Source: Lutraria lutraria
Lineage: Eukaryota; Mollusca; Bivalvia; Venerida; Mactridae
Assembly: GCA_964023205.1 (NCBI GenBank)
Contig: OZ026837.1
Location: forward strand, 7,792,088-7,856,087
Reading direction: 5' to 3'
DNA: 64,000 nt
The notes beneath the pieces are model-generated. The model was given only the letters and a program-made list of their open reading frames with translations, was not told where the DNA came from and made no database searches. How positions within the stretch are numbered: the stretch's first letter is position 1; every line of letters begins with the position of its first letter. The translations under genes were made by a program, and so were the position numbers. This document shows positions 31,001 through 42,774 of the stretch, in pieces.

Positions 31001-34000
31001 TAATTAATCAAATACTGTATATTTACAAATGAAATGGGATTTGAAGCATGTATATTAGTCATTTCATTCTGATATATTCATAATAATGTGTTTTTCCAAC
31101 AAAACAATATGCTGTAAATTTTAAAAGCAAATATACCGGAAAAAATTCAATACAAAGTATATATACAATTGATGCACATTGAATAAACTCATTAATTAGG
31201 TCATGTCATAATTATTTGCAATTAAGAGTTAATGCACATCATATAAGGTCAATAATTAGGGTATTTAATCAAAATATAACTGTGGAATATGTAAATGAAT
31301 ATTGCAGAAACAAATCAATTTAAAGAATTTTTACAGTTCATGCACATTGCATGAAATCATTAATTAGGTCATCTAATCAAGATACCTCAATAATGTGTTT
31401 TTTTAACAAAACTATATGCTGTAAACCTTGTAAACAAACATCCCATCAACAATTCAATGCAAAGTATGTATGTCATTGCATGAAATCATTAATTAGGTCA
31501 TTTAATCAAGATTCCTCAATGAAAAATGTTAAGAAACACTGCAAAACTAAATTCAGGATATTTTGACCTAAATAATTAGGGTAATTAATCAAATACTGTA
31601 TATTTACAAATCAAATGGGATTTGCAGCATGTATATTAGTCATTTCATTCTGATATATTCATAATAATGTGTTTTTCCAACAAAACAATATGCTGTAAAT
31701 TTTGAAAGCAAATATACCGGAAAAAATTCAATACAAAGTATATATACAATTGATGCACATTGAATGAACTCATTAATTAGGTCATGTCATAATTATTTGA
31801 AATTAAGAGTTAATGCACATCATATAAGGTCAATAATTAGGGTATTTAATCAAAATATGACTGTGGAATATGTAAATGAATATTGCAGAAACAAATCCAT
31901 TTAAATAATTTTTACAGTTCATGCACATTGCATGAAATCATTAATTAGGTCATCTAATCAAGATACCTCAATAATGTGTTTTTTAAACAAAACTATATGC
32001 TGTAAAGCTTGTAAACAAACATCCCATCAATAATTCAATGCAAAGTATGTATGCCATTGCATGAAATCATTAATTAGGTCATTTAATCAAGATTCCTCAA
32101 TGAAAAATGATTATAAATACCACAATACTAAATTCAGGATATTTTGACATAAACAATTAGGGTAATTAATCAAATACTGTATATTTACAAATGAAATGGG
32201 ATTTGCAGCATGTATATTAGTCATTTCATTCTGATATATTCATAATAATGTGTTTTTCCAACAAAACAATATGCTGTAAATTTTGAAAGCAAATATACCG
32301 GAAAAAAATCAATACAAAGTATATATACAATTGATGCACATTGAATAAACTCATTAATTAGGTCATGTCATAATTATTTGAAATTAAGAGCTAATGCACA
32401 TCATATAAGGTCAATAATTAGGGTCTATAATCAAAATATGACTGTGGAATATGTAAATGAATATTGCAGAAACAATTCCATTTAAAGTATTTTTACAATT
32501 CATGCACATTGCATGAAATCATTAATTAGGTCATCTAATCAAGATTCCTCAATAATGTGTTTTTTAAACAAAACTATATGCTGTAAAGCTTGTAAACAAA
32601 CATCCCATCAATAATTCAATGCAAAGTATGTATGCCATTGCATGAAATCATTAATTAGGTCATTTAATCAAGATTCCTCAATGAAAAATGATTATAAATA
32701 CCATAATTCTAAATTCAGGATATTTTGACATAAACAGTTAGGGTAATTAATCAAATACTGTATATTTACAAATTAAATGGGATTTGAAGCATGTATATTA
32801 GTCATTTCATTCTGATATATTCATAATTATGTGTTTTTCCAACAAAACAATATGCTGTAAATTTTGAAAACAAATATACCGGAAATAATTCAATACAAAG
32901 TATATATACAATTGATGCACATTGAATAAACTCATTAATTAGGTCATGTCATAATTATTTGAAATTAAGAGTTAATGCACATCATATAAGGTCAATAATT
33001 AGGGTACTTAATCAAAATATAACTGTGGAATATGTAAATGAATATTGCAGAAACAAATCCATTTAAAGAATTTTTACAATTCATGCATATTGCATGAAAT
33101 CATTAATTAGGTCATCTAATCAAGATACCTCAATAATGTGTTTTTTGAACAAAACTATATGCTGTAAACCTTGTAAACAAACATCCCATCAACAATTCAA
33201 TGCAAAGTATATATGTCATTGCATGAAATCATTAATTAGGTCATTTAATCAAGATTCATCAATGAAAAATGTTAAGAAACACTGCAAAACTAAATTCAGG
33301 ATATTTTGACTTAAATAATTAGGGTAATTAATCAAATACTGTATATTTACAAATCAAATGGGATTTGCAGCATGTATATTAGTCATTTCATTCTGATATA
33401 TTCATAATAATGTGTTTTTCCAACAAAACAATATGCTGTAAATTTTGAAAACAAATATACCGGAAATAATTCAATGCAAAGTATATATACAATTGATGCA
33501 CATTGAATAAACTCATTAATTAGGTCATGTCATAATTATTTGAAATTAAGAGTTAATGCACATCATATAAGGTCAATAATTAGGGTCTATAATCAAAATA
33601 TGACTGTGGAATATGTAAATGAATATTGCAGAAACAATTCCATTTAAAGTATTTTTACAATTCATGCACATTGCATGAAATCATTAATTAGGTCATCTAA
33701 TCAAGATTCCTCAATAATGTGTTTTTTAAACAAAACTATATGCTGTAAAGCTTGTAAACAAACATCCAATCAATAATTCAATGCAAAGTATGTATGCCAT
33801 TGCATGAAATCATTAATTAGGTCATTTAATCAAGATTCCTCAATGAAAAATGACTGTAAATACCACAATACTAAATTCAGGATATTTTGACATAAACAAT
33901 TAGGGTAATTAATCAAATACTGTATATTTACAAATCAAATGGGATTTGCAGCATGTATATTAGTCATTTCATTCTGATATATTCATAATAATGTGTTTTT

Positions 34001-34499
34001 CCAACAAAACAACATGCTGTAAATTTTGAAAACAAATATACCGGAAATAATTCAATACAAAGTATATATACAATTGATGCACATTGAATAAACTCATTAA
34101 TTAGGTCATAACATAATTATTTGAAATTAAGAGTTAATGCACATCATATAAGGTCAATAATTAGGGTCTATAATCAAAATTTGACTGTGGAATATGTAAA
34201 TGAATATTGCAGAAACAAATCCATTGAAAAGAATCTTTACAATTCATGCACATTGCATGAAATCATTAATTAGGTCATCTAATCAAGATTCCTCAATAAT
34301 GTGTTTTTTAAACAAAACTATATGCTGTAAACCTTGTAAACAAACATCTCATCAATAATTCAATGCATAGTATGTATACACATTGCATGAAATCATTAAT
34401 TAGGTCATTTAATCAAGATTCCTCAATGAAAAATGATTATATATACCGCAAGACTAAATTCAGAATATTTTGACATAAACAATTAGGTTAATTAATCAA

Positions 34500-35217
34500 A
34501 TACTGTATGTGTAGTATTCAAATTGTTATATTAGTAATTTCATTTTGATATATTCATAATAATGTGTTTCGAACAAAATTATATAGTTAAGTTTTGAAAC
34601 AAAAATCCCAGTAATTATTCAATGCAATGTATGTATCCAACGTATGCACACTGCATGAAGTCATTAATTAGGTCATTTATTCAAGATACCTAAATGAAAA
34701 ATGTTAGGAAACACCGCAAGTCCAAATTCAGCATATGTTGGTCTAAATAATTAAGGTATTTAATTAAATACTGCATGTGGAGTGATCAAATGGGCTTTGC
34801 AACATGTATATCATTCCTTTCCTTCTGATATAATCATTATAGTTACGTGTTTTTAATAAACTATATGCTATTGGTAAAACACCCGTTGTCTCTGTCGTGT
34901 GTTCCACTTCACTCCTTAATTGTTGTTATTAGTAAAACCAGAGACATAGATCAGAGACATAGATAACATGTTATCTATGTATCTGGCAAAATTATATGCT
35001 GTTCAGTTTGGAAACAAATATCCCATCAATAATTCACTACTGAATGTATGTATACAACTCATGCATATTGCATGAAATCATTAATTCGGTCATTTAATCA
35101 AAATTCCTCAATGAAAAATGTTAAGAAGCACTGCAAAACTAAATTCACCATATTTTGACCTAAATAATTAGTGTAATTAATCAAATACTGTATGTGTAGT
35201 AATCAAATGGGTTTTGC
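34500..35217 (+). repeat. Diverged satellite monomers at the array edge
   Basis: Monomer landmarks are still recognisable (AATTAGGTCATTTATTCAAG near 34,660, TTAATCAAATACTG near 35,170, and AATCAAATGGGTTTTGCAAC near 35,200) but with many substitutions and indels. Similarity stops at about 35,217, within the phrase that normally reads ATGGGATTTGCAGCATG. Identity falls progressively from about 34,070 outward. This is the pattern expected at the margin of a satellite array, where homogenisation is weakest. Confidence 0.9.
34871..34986. mobile_element. 115-bp insertion in edge satellite, ending in a TIR-TIR palindrome
   Basis: Non-satellite sequence interrupts a monomer here. It is flanked by AACTATATGCT and AATTATATGCT, the same monomer segment twice, which resembles a target duplication. 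At 34,952 to 34,985 it carries a near-perfect 34-bp palindrome whose left half reads CAGAGACATAGATAACA. That is the terminal sequence of the MITE at 42,775 to 43,251, so the palindrome looks like two of its ends joined with no interior. A 13-bp direct repeat of the same terminus precedes it at 34,939. Confidence 0.6.
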
Positions 35218-38200
35218 AACAACCTCTCAACAACAACATAGTTTTGCCATTCTCAAAGGGTGTTGCTTTGGAGAGGATGCTCTGTATGCACTTTTGTTTA
35301 GACAAATGCCAAGGAGTTCTGATTGGTAATTGTGTGAAGAATAGGCACAACTTTCTTATCATGTTCCTTTTATTATCTGTTACATTCTTACAGTTCTGTT
35401 TGCAGTTTTTTTTGTACCCTTTTTAAAGAATGGTGAAGCGATACATTCTCTGAGTCTAAGGTATAAGTTATTTAATAGAACAAAGTTCGTATATTTTGCT
35501 TGATACACATCATGTATATAATTTCTTTTCACGTTTCATTTCCAATACAGATTGAAAATATATTTATAATATCCTTCCATGTATATTCTAGCTTGATTTC
35601 TTCAACTACTTTCATACATAATAGCCTTTCATATGGTATAGCCTTATATCTTTGTATTTCAGGTATTCAATAGTTGCATGTCGTGCAGTGATTTCTTTCC
35701 TGTTATTTGCTTGTAAAGAAATTTATTGGTGTGCATGATAGTACATACTTCCAAGGACTTATATACATATGTAGTCCTTGATACTTCAAAGCTTTTTGTG
35801 TGCATTTATGTACACTATCTGGCTTTGTGGATTTGAACACAAAAAGGGTTCATTGCTTTTTTAAGCGTACTTCTTTTGGTTTCTTGTTTAGTTCATTAAT
35901 TTTTATGATTAAAATCATGTCACTTTATGGTTTATTTACTAAATTGGATACTTCTTATAAAGTTGCAAGGACTTTTATTTATTAATTGCTCTTCTGCCAT
36001 GGGTGTTATTCGAACCATAAGTACATTTATAACAAATATAATACAGGAATATATCCCATAATTGAAAATGTATTTCTGTATATCAGCCATTCTTCAAAAA
36101 TTGACTCAGATTCAAAATGCAAAATGGCAAAATTTGAACTTCAATTATGGGACAGTATTAAGTTGTTAAAATCATATTCTATACATATGTAACTATGTTT
36201 TAAAATATTACTCACACCATGTGTACCACAAATGGGATACGGGCATTTACAAATGCTCCTATTTTATTGCAGTTACGGAGCATATATCATGATTGTATTG
36301 AACTTTTTAAATATTTTTCATAGATATAACATTATGTTTTATTGACTTCGGCGTCATTTTACATAACAGGATGAATAGACCAAATAACGATTCATATGGA
36401 TGATTAGGACCATTTGTTCTAAGTGAATGTATACATGAAAATATCTATTGTTTCATGTTTTCTTTAATTTGTAAAAGCTATTATACACCTTTATGATTTT
36501 AACCGAAACCTTTTCGACAATTAAAGCAATTCTTCTCAAGCTGAAGGTAGTGAGATAAGAGTCTTCAAATAAAGGCAAGTACGTTCTTATATGAAACATC
36601 GCATTTATGATATATATTTAATAAGTCAATGGCTGGTTTGTTACGGAGCATAGATCATTTCCCCGATTACTTTGAGGGTATTACTGAGACTTAAATGGAG
36701 CACTCATTAATAAAATGAACTTTTTTTACACGCTAACGAAACAAGAGAACAGAAGAACATGTTTTGTCCATCATTTCAATGTAACAAAAATGATGCCAGA
36801 ACATTTCAACATATCTATTCATCCAATTAATACACATAGGCAACACAATCTAGAATTCAATAATGTACAACCATGTATCAAAATCCACTAATCTGCTTCT
36901 GGTAAATGTTCTCTGAGTTTGCACACTTCTGTTTGATGATTGCCTACAAGGGCTGATTTTTTATATTTGGCAACTACTGTTTTGGTGAACTCATAATTAA
37001 GAAATTTCCCTACCACCACTTTCCTTTATCTCCATCGCGTATCTTCATCCGCAATCTATATGTTACTTGATCATTTCGCATGCCAGACAATCGAGACAAT
37101 TTCTCATGCAATGATTAACCTGTTTCAAATTCCTTGATGAAGGCATCAAGACAACTGCTACTCTTTACCCCCCCCCCCTCCCTCTTTGCTAGTTCTTTTT
37201 TACATTCAGGAGAAAGTTCTGGTGATAATGTTAATGAGCGAATAATTTTCGGGGAAGAAATCATATTTCAGAATCATATTTGGTGGATTTCATGGACTTA
37301 AAATAAAATGAACTTGCCCAAGAATATCATCTAACACCAGATTCATTGGGTTTTGACAAAGGGCACTTTAACTTTCATATTCATTCATTCGTTTTGACTA
37401 AGATAATCTATTTTGGTGAATTGTTTGATAGTTGGCAGCTTGCATATGCTTCACATTCTGGTGATGCTTTCAAAAGTCATTTTTACATTCTGCAATCTCA
37501 TTAGTTGGCACATATTACACTCTTTCCAATTTTCTCATTCACTTTTAGTTTGATGTAGATCTACCATTCTTTATTTGGTCGTCGTTGTCTCCAACAACTG
37601 TATTTTTGCAATTAACAGTGCCATACCTAACTTCAGTAAATGGACAAAAAAATGCTGGGTTTAATGTTGTTTAATGGTGGAACTACAACTTATGGTTAAT
37701 TAACTGGTATATCAGGTCCTTTGTATAGAAAAGGAAAACTAAAATTAAGATTTTCTAGTCTATTATTTCATATGTCTCTGTTTATTTGCTTCTAATTAGT
37801 ATTTAAGGTGGACACAAATTGTTTTGAGAAAATCTATGTTCCGTAACGGGTTTAGCAGCTGCTGCTTATTTGCTATTAGAATTATTCAGCAAATGTTTGT
37901 TTCTAAAAGTTTCTCTGCCTATGCGGTATTCCTATAAATCATGAAAAAATCAATATATGAATTAATATCAATAATCACTATACATGACCGGTGAAACTTA
38001 CTGAGTCAATGCTTCCGTAACAATTTCTACACAAAAAAAGTAATCTAAATTAAAAGACTATGCTTTAAATAGAAACATTTTGACAAATATTCGCGATAAG
38101 TATCAATGCCAAATACAATCGGTACCACATTTAACAACAAATACACATTGTATTAACTTTGAGCTTGTCTGTATTTTTTTCTATGATCCGTAACAGTCTT

Positions 38201-39689
38201 TCTGCATGGTGAAGAAAACTGTGTTTGCACCGCACTAGGCTGATTAAACCTATGCAATGACTTCATCTGTCATTTAAAACTATATCAACAATAGTGTGCG
38301 CATATTTCACAACTAAATACAATTGTTTGTACTGAAAATTAAAGTATGAGTGGTTTAAAGTCCTGTTTTTAACCGAAATACTGAAAATATGCCTATTCGG
38401 TGAAATGTAAACAGGTGCAATTTTCTGAGAACGCAGGGAATTAGATCAAAATAAAAACTAACTTATTACATTTGTTCTCTTTTAGAGGTTTGTATCATGG
38501 TGCTACTCACGGCGGGTGTCGTTATGGAACATAGACGTTACGGAAAGCATAGTGACATGCAGTTGTTTCACCCTTAAAATCTAAGTAATTCTAAATTACA
38601 ATGAAAATTTACATTCTAATGTATCATACACCACAAACTGCTATGGTTTAGGTTCTTTCTTTAACTAAAGAAACTCTCATTTTAGAAATATTAGTGTTAC
38701 AGAAGCATAGATTCTTAAACACGACATTTCGTATTTTGACTTTATTGCATTTTTATTCCATCAGTTCAGTTCCATAAACTATTATTTCTGTTGTTTTGCT
38801 TAAATATAATGTTGTTACAACCCAAATCTCTTTAAAACTAACCTTTTGAAAAAGAATGTACATACCTGCGTTCCAAACAGAAATCTGTTACGGAAACATA
38901 GGCATATTTGGAGACAGGTATGAGGGACAGAACAGTTTTCTACTAATAGATAATTACTAACAAATAAATACGTGATTTCCTAGCAAATTCATATACCGAA
39001 CATTTTCTGGGAGAATAATACATAATACCAGTATATCCAATGATGAAATATATGTGTTTATTTGATCAAAAAGTGGTTGGCGACAGCTGGTTTTGACCAT
39101 TTAGGCAACATATGTCAACATGGTGTTGTCTTATAATGCGTTACAAGTATCCTAAAAATGTTTGGATTTAACAAATAAATGATAGAGCTTCCGAAATTAT
39201 GTGCCAATTAGTCACTGGAAACCATATACGTGGAGATTTTTTAATATTTATGTTGGCGACATACTATTTAAGAAAGTGAGTCAATTATAGGAGAATGGCT
39301 GATATTCTGGTAATGTGGGTATTCCGGTAAAATGTGGGACCATAACAATCTTTTATTTTAACTATTCATACTTTTAACACAGCTTTAATATCCACAGTCT
39401 ACTGACATCTGAAGACCCCCTTCAAACCCTCTACTACCCAAGAATTCTTTTTACACCCAGAAAGACTGTCATATATTATGTTTATAGCATGTTTTATAAC
39501 AACAATATAAAGTTGTTTTCTTTCAACATACATTTTGTATTATATATATACTTCTCATAGTAATGAGCTTATCTAGAGTGATTCTGCAATAATCATTGCT
39601 ATTTCAAAACAAAATTTGTTTTATATTTGTTGATTTCCTCACTTTTGAATAAATCTAATCTACAGAATTTAGTTTACCTATAATTCTAA
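35218..39689. other. AT-rich non-coding stretch
   Basis: I recognise no gene, RNA or intact element here. Open frames are short (under about 71 codons) and look like chance frames in AT-rich DNA. There is a C-run near 37,170 and a dispersed GTTACGGA-containing motif between 36,272 and 38,905, listed separately. Confidence 0.5.
36272..38905. repeat. Dispersed GTTACGGA(g/a)CATAGAT motif, nine copies
   Basis: Related motifs occur on the plus strand at 36,272, 36,640, 38,521 (GTTATGGAACATAG), 38,537, 38,696 (GTTACAGAAGCATAG) and 38,887. They occur on the minus strand with the GTTAC end at 37,847, 38,021 and 38,194. Neighbouring copies are mostly 159 to 191 bp apart, or about twice that (340 and 368 bp), with a run of three inverted copies. 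The surrounding sequence is not obviously repeated. One reading is a heavily decayed tandem repeat of about 175 bp with an inverted segment. Confidence 0.5.
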
Positions 39690-39771
39690 GGTCATGTAGC
39701 TTAATTGGATAGAGCAACCCAGGCCAGTAATTGGTTATGGGGAGATTTGGGTTCGAATCCCGATCTGACTA
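39690..39771 (+). pseudogene. tRNA-like sequence with A and B boxes
   Basis: There is an A-box-like TAGCTTAATTGG and a perfect B box, GGTTCGAATCC. The acceptor ends GGTCATG and TCTGACT pair at six of seven positions, counting G-T. The T stem TTGGG/CCCGA and the D stem also form. The anticodon arm does not: about eight extra bases lie between the D and T arms and no five-pair stem with a seven-base loop can be drawn. It is more likely a tRNA pseudogene or the head of a SINE than a working tRNA. Confidence 0.55.
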
Positions 39772-40084
39772 TCATGGATAACTGAACAGTTTGTTTTGGA
39801 CTTACAGTGGGCAGTGTAATTACTTCAAATTTGAATTAAAAATTCCAACTACATGTTTATCTAGCTTGAGACTAACTAAAATTACATTTTCTTATATTTT
39901 GACAAATGGATAAATCCCCATTCTAATTAAATTCACTGGTCCAGTGGTCTCTCAAATGGTGTATGGGGTTTAACACTGCTAAATGTTGCTAGCTGGCGAT
40001 AACCAGGCAGAAGACCTATATCTTAACTTCTTACAACATTGAAAATAATATACTCAAGAGATTATATCCCTACCTCAAAGTTGA

Positions 40085-40470
40085 ACTACTAGTATTCATC
40101 CCACCTAACCTGGAAACTTCACATATACAACATCATTAATAAAGCAAATAAGATTCTCAACCTCTTTAGATGTCACCTATACTGCAACCAAGAAGAGAAA
40201 AAGATGGCATTTACATATCTGGTCTGACATCTTGAGTGAGTATATTCTTCTTCGGTATGGGACCCTTATTCTTAAAGCAACATATCGCAACAGTTGAGAA
40301 AGTTCAACGTAAAGGAGCCTGCTTTGTTACAAGAATCCACTCATGATATAGACACAACATAACGTCAATATGCTGAATGATCTCAACTGCCATGGCCACT
40401 ACTACAGCACTGTCAACAGAACAAAAGACTCACATCATACAAAGCCTTATTTCAGTGTCTTATTAAAATA
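40085..40470 (+). pseudogene. LINE reverse-transcriptase C-terminal fragment
   Basis: Broken reading frames give the conserved tail of non-LTR retrotransposon reverse transcriptases in order: LTWKLHIYNIINKANK, then YSSSVWDPYS, then, after a frameshift, EKVQRKGACFVTR and NKRLTSYKALFQC. The arrangement of L.W..HI, an (E)YSS.VWDP core and EKVQR.A.RFV is typical of Jockey/CR1-like LINE families. At least two stop codons and one frameshift interrupt it, and the polymerase catalytic core upstream is missing. It is a dead 5'-truncated copy, as LINE insertions usually are. The exact clade cannot be fixed from this piece. Confidence 0.75.
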
Positions 40471-40530
40471 AACATTGATTAAACTTTCTGGGATAAACCT
40501 TTTGTCTGTAGATACATTTTGATTGGTTTA

Positions 40531-41719
40531 TTTTTAGCTCACATGTCACAAAGTGAGCTATTAGGATCACTCTCCGTCCGGCTCCGGTGTCGTGCGTCGT
40601 GTGTTGTGCGTCGTGCGGTGTGCGTCGTGCGTCGTCAAACTTTATGTTGTGACCACACTAGGGGCCACATTTTTAGCCCAATTTTAGCAAAACTGGGTCA
40701 GAACGTTAATATCAACAAAATCTCGGACGAGTTCGATATTGGGCCATTTGGGGTCAAAAACTAGGTCACCAGGGCCAAATAAGGGAAAACTTTGTGAACA
40801 CTTTAGAAATCACTGTTTTGACTGTATCTTCATGAAACTTTGTCAGAATGTTTATTTTAATAATATGTAGGTCAAGTTTGAAAATGAGTAATTTCTGTAG
40901 TAAAATTAGGTCACTAGGGCAAATTGCTGGAAAACCTTGTGAAAACTCTAGAAGTCACTGTTTTGATTGGATGATCATGAAACCTTGTCAGAATGTTTGT
41001 CTTCATAATATCTTGGACGAGTTTGAACATGGGTCATCTTGGGTCAAAAACTAGGTCGCTAGGTCAAATCTTATGAAAAACCATGTTAACACTGTAGATT
41101 TCACAGTTATTATTGGATCTTCACCAAACTTTGTCAAATCGTTTGTTTTAATAATATAACAGTCAAGTATAAATATGGGTCATCTGGGGTCAATAACTAG
41201 GTTACCAGGTCAAATCTTAGGAAAACTTTGTTAACACTGTAGATGTCACAGTTTCAATTGGATCTTCACCAAACCTTGTCAAAATGTTTGCCTCAATGAT
41301 ATGTGGGTGAAGGATGAACATGGATCAGCCGGGTTCAAAAACTGGGTCACAAGGTCAAATCTTAGGTAAAAGTCTTGTAAAAGCTCTTAATGTCATGGTT
41401 TTGATTGGATCTTGGCCAAACCTTGTCAGGTTGTTTGTCTTAATGATATTAAGGACAAGTTTGAATATGGGTCACCTAGGGTCAAAAACCAGGTCACAAG
41501 GTCAAATCTTAGGAAAACCTTATTAACACTGTAGATGTCAAATTTTGATCGTATCTTCACCAAACCTAGTCAGACTGTTTGTCTTAATGATATGTAAGAC
41601 AAATTCGAACATAGGTCGTCTGGGGTCAAAAACTAGGTCACCGATTCAAAACAATGTTTTAATGAGTGAACAGTGATTGTTATGTGAGCGATATAGGGCC
41701 ATCTTGGCCCTCTTGTTTT
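40531..41719 (+). mobile_element. Hairpin-ended non-autonomous element, copy 1 (Helentron/pearl-like)
   Basis: The element starts TTTTTAGCTCACATG with a subterminal inverted repeat (AGCTCAC...GTGAGCT), followed by a CGTCGTGCG-rich segment. Its body consists of repeated units of about 145 bp containing GGTCAAATCTTAGGAAAAC, TTCACCAAAC and GGGTCAAAAACTAGGTCA. It ends GTGAGCGATATA followed by the hairpin AGGGCCATCTTGGCCCT and CTTGTTTTT. There is no TIR and no coding potential. A tandem-repeat core, subterminal inverted repeats and a 3' hairpin are the layout described for pearl elements and other Helentron-derived elements; that assignment is by analogy. Confidence 0.75.
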
Positions 41720-41844
41720 TAAACCTTTGGCTTTTTTAGCTTAGTTAACCGATGTTCTAGACGGTGAGTACATTTTAAATGATTCATGTTTCGGGGTTCT
41801 TTCAGTGCTTTGATTTTAGTCATTCAGATTTGTCTCCCTTGTAG

Positions 41845-41957
41845 AGATCATGGTCAGCAGGCGCTCGTTGATTACCTTCGGTGCACGGGAACCAGTTCAC
41901 AAGCGTTTAGATGTACGAGAAGTTCTTCGCATGTTGATGTAGTTGAACTAATACCTC
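41845..41957 (+). CDS. Possible isolated exon, unrecognised
   Basis: A 113-base segment of more balanced base composition than its surroundings lies between a good acceptor (CTCCCTTGTAG) and a consensus donor (GTAAGTG). One frame is open throughout and begins DHGQQALVDYLRC and ends SSSHVDVVELIP. No family is recognised and no partner exon is evident, so it may also be part of an unrecognised repeat. Confidence 0.3.
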
Positions 41958-42774
41958 GTAAGTGTTGATTCTTGTTTATAAGATGTGATGCATTGAAATG
42001 TAATTGTTGACTGTTTTATTCGTATTGTAACAGCTAGTTATGTGCATGTCATATGTTTTCGCGAATTTGCGATATTTGTGTCCTTCAGGTCCTTGTACAG
42101 TAGGATGGAGTTCTCTAATAGAGCAGTCTACTAATATCGTGAACGCACCGGTTTTCGGACCCCTAAATCTTTAACTCGACGTTTCTCTATCAACTGGAGA
42201 AATATTGACTATCAAATCATTGTCAAATGGACAAGTAAAATAAAGTACAAACCTGCTTGAAAATAATCGTTGCATCCATCAATTAAACATCTTAATACTC
42301 CAATATTCCCCACCACCCTCGGATGAAAGAAGAAAATGGTGGCCATTAAAGAGCACCTGCTTTCGAACCTTTTATTGGTTTTCGTCCATATTGAAGAATA
42401 ATTAGCTATATATATTTATCTGTTTATGGCGCATATTTTCACTTGAAAGTTGTGAGCGTGTTGTTTACATACTAAGTCATTCTGGGCGTGCAGTGATGAC
42501 AACACACACGGACTAGCGCATGTGTAGAAAACAGTGTAATAAACAAAAAGGTAAGAAAGTAGGTGGGGTTCTAGGACAGATGTGTAAACGAATAGATGGA
42601 TTATGTTTTTGTCTACTTGTTTATCAAAGATGTTGTGGGCGGCCGTGTTTAACCTACTTTCAAACTTTGCCTTTTGGTAATACAGTCTTCGAAATTAGCA
42701 CTCGCCCGATCGCCCTGGCGAGTTAAAAAATTATTAGGCGACCAAAAAAATTATTTCGCGCATATATACTTTAA
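41958..42774. other. No recognisable feature
   Basis: No gene or element is recognised. A donor-like GTAAGAAAG follows a short open frame at 42,520 to 42,551, which could be a small exon, but nothing supports it. A palindrome-rich patch (CTCGCCCGATCGCCCTGGCGAG) covers 42,700 to 42,721. Confidence 0.3.

Larger units (their letters stand above)
1..34500 (+). repeat. Tandem satellite array, ~581-bp monomer, about 60 copies
   Basis: The same AT-rich unit recurs head to tail with no interruption. The phrase AATCATTAATTAGGTCAT marks each copy, and equivalent points fall at 196, 777, 1810, 2391, 2972, 4134 and so on, 578 to 581 bp apart. Copies differ by scattered substitutions and small indels, for example TAATAATGTG versus TAATGTG. 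At least six copies are shortened to about 452 bp. Monomer variants recur in the same order in distant parts of the array, so it is a higher-order satellite that spreads by block duplication. A 71-codon open frame recurs in many monomers but is broken in others, so I do not treat it as a gene. The left edge lies outside the window. A centromeric, pericentromeric or interstitial location cannot be decided here. Confidence 0.98.

Noticed and set aside
196..33309. A 71-codon open frame beginning MKSLIRSSNQDTS repeated in about 30 satellite monomers.
   Set aside because: It follows the monomer period, is broken by stops in many other monomers, is truncated in the short forms and varies like non-coding sequence. 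There is no domain or signal, so it is treated as a by-product of the satellite.
1..34500. CRISPR-like array because of regularly spaced repeats.
   Set aside because: The whole 581-bp unit is repeated, spacers included. There are no unique spacers and no cas genes, and the DNA is eukaryotic.
35177..35426. Overlapping frames on both strands just after the array edge.
   Set aside because: Neither has a recognisable domain, and one begins within diverged satellite sequence, so chance is the simplest explanation.
40519..41526. Short open frames inside the hairpin-ended elements, repeated at 48,632, 49,068 and 56,639.
   Set aside because: They recur because the repeat recurs, differ between copies and show no domain.
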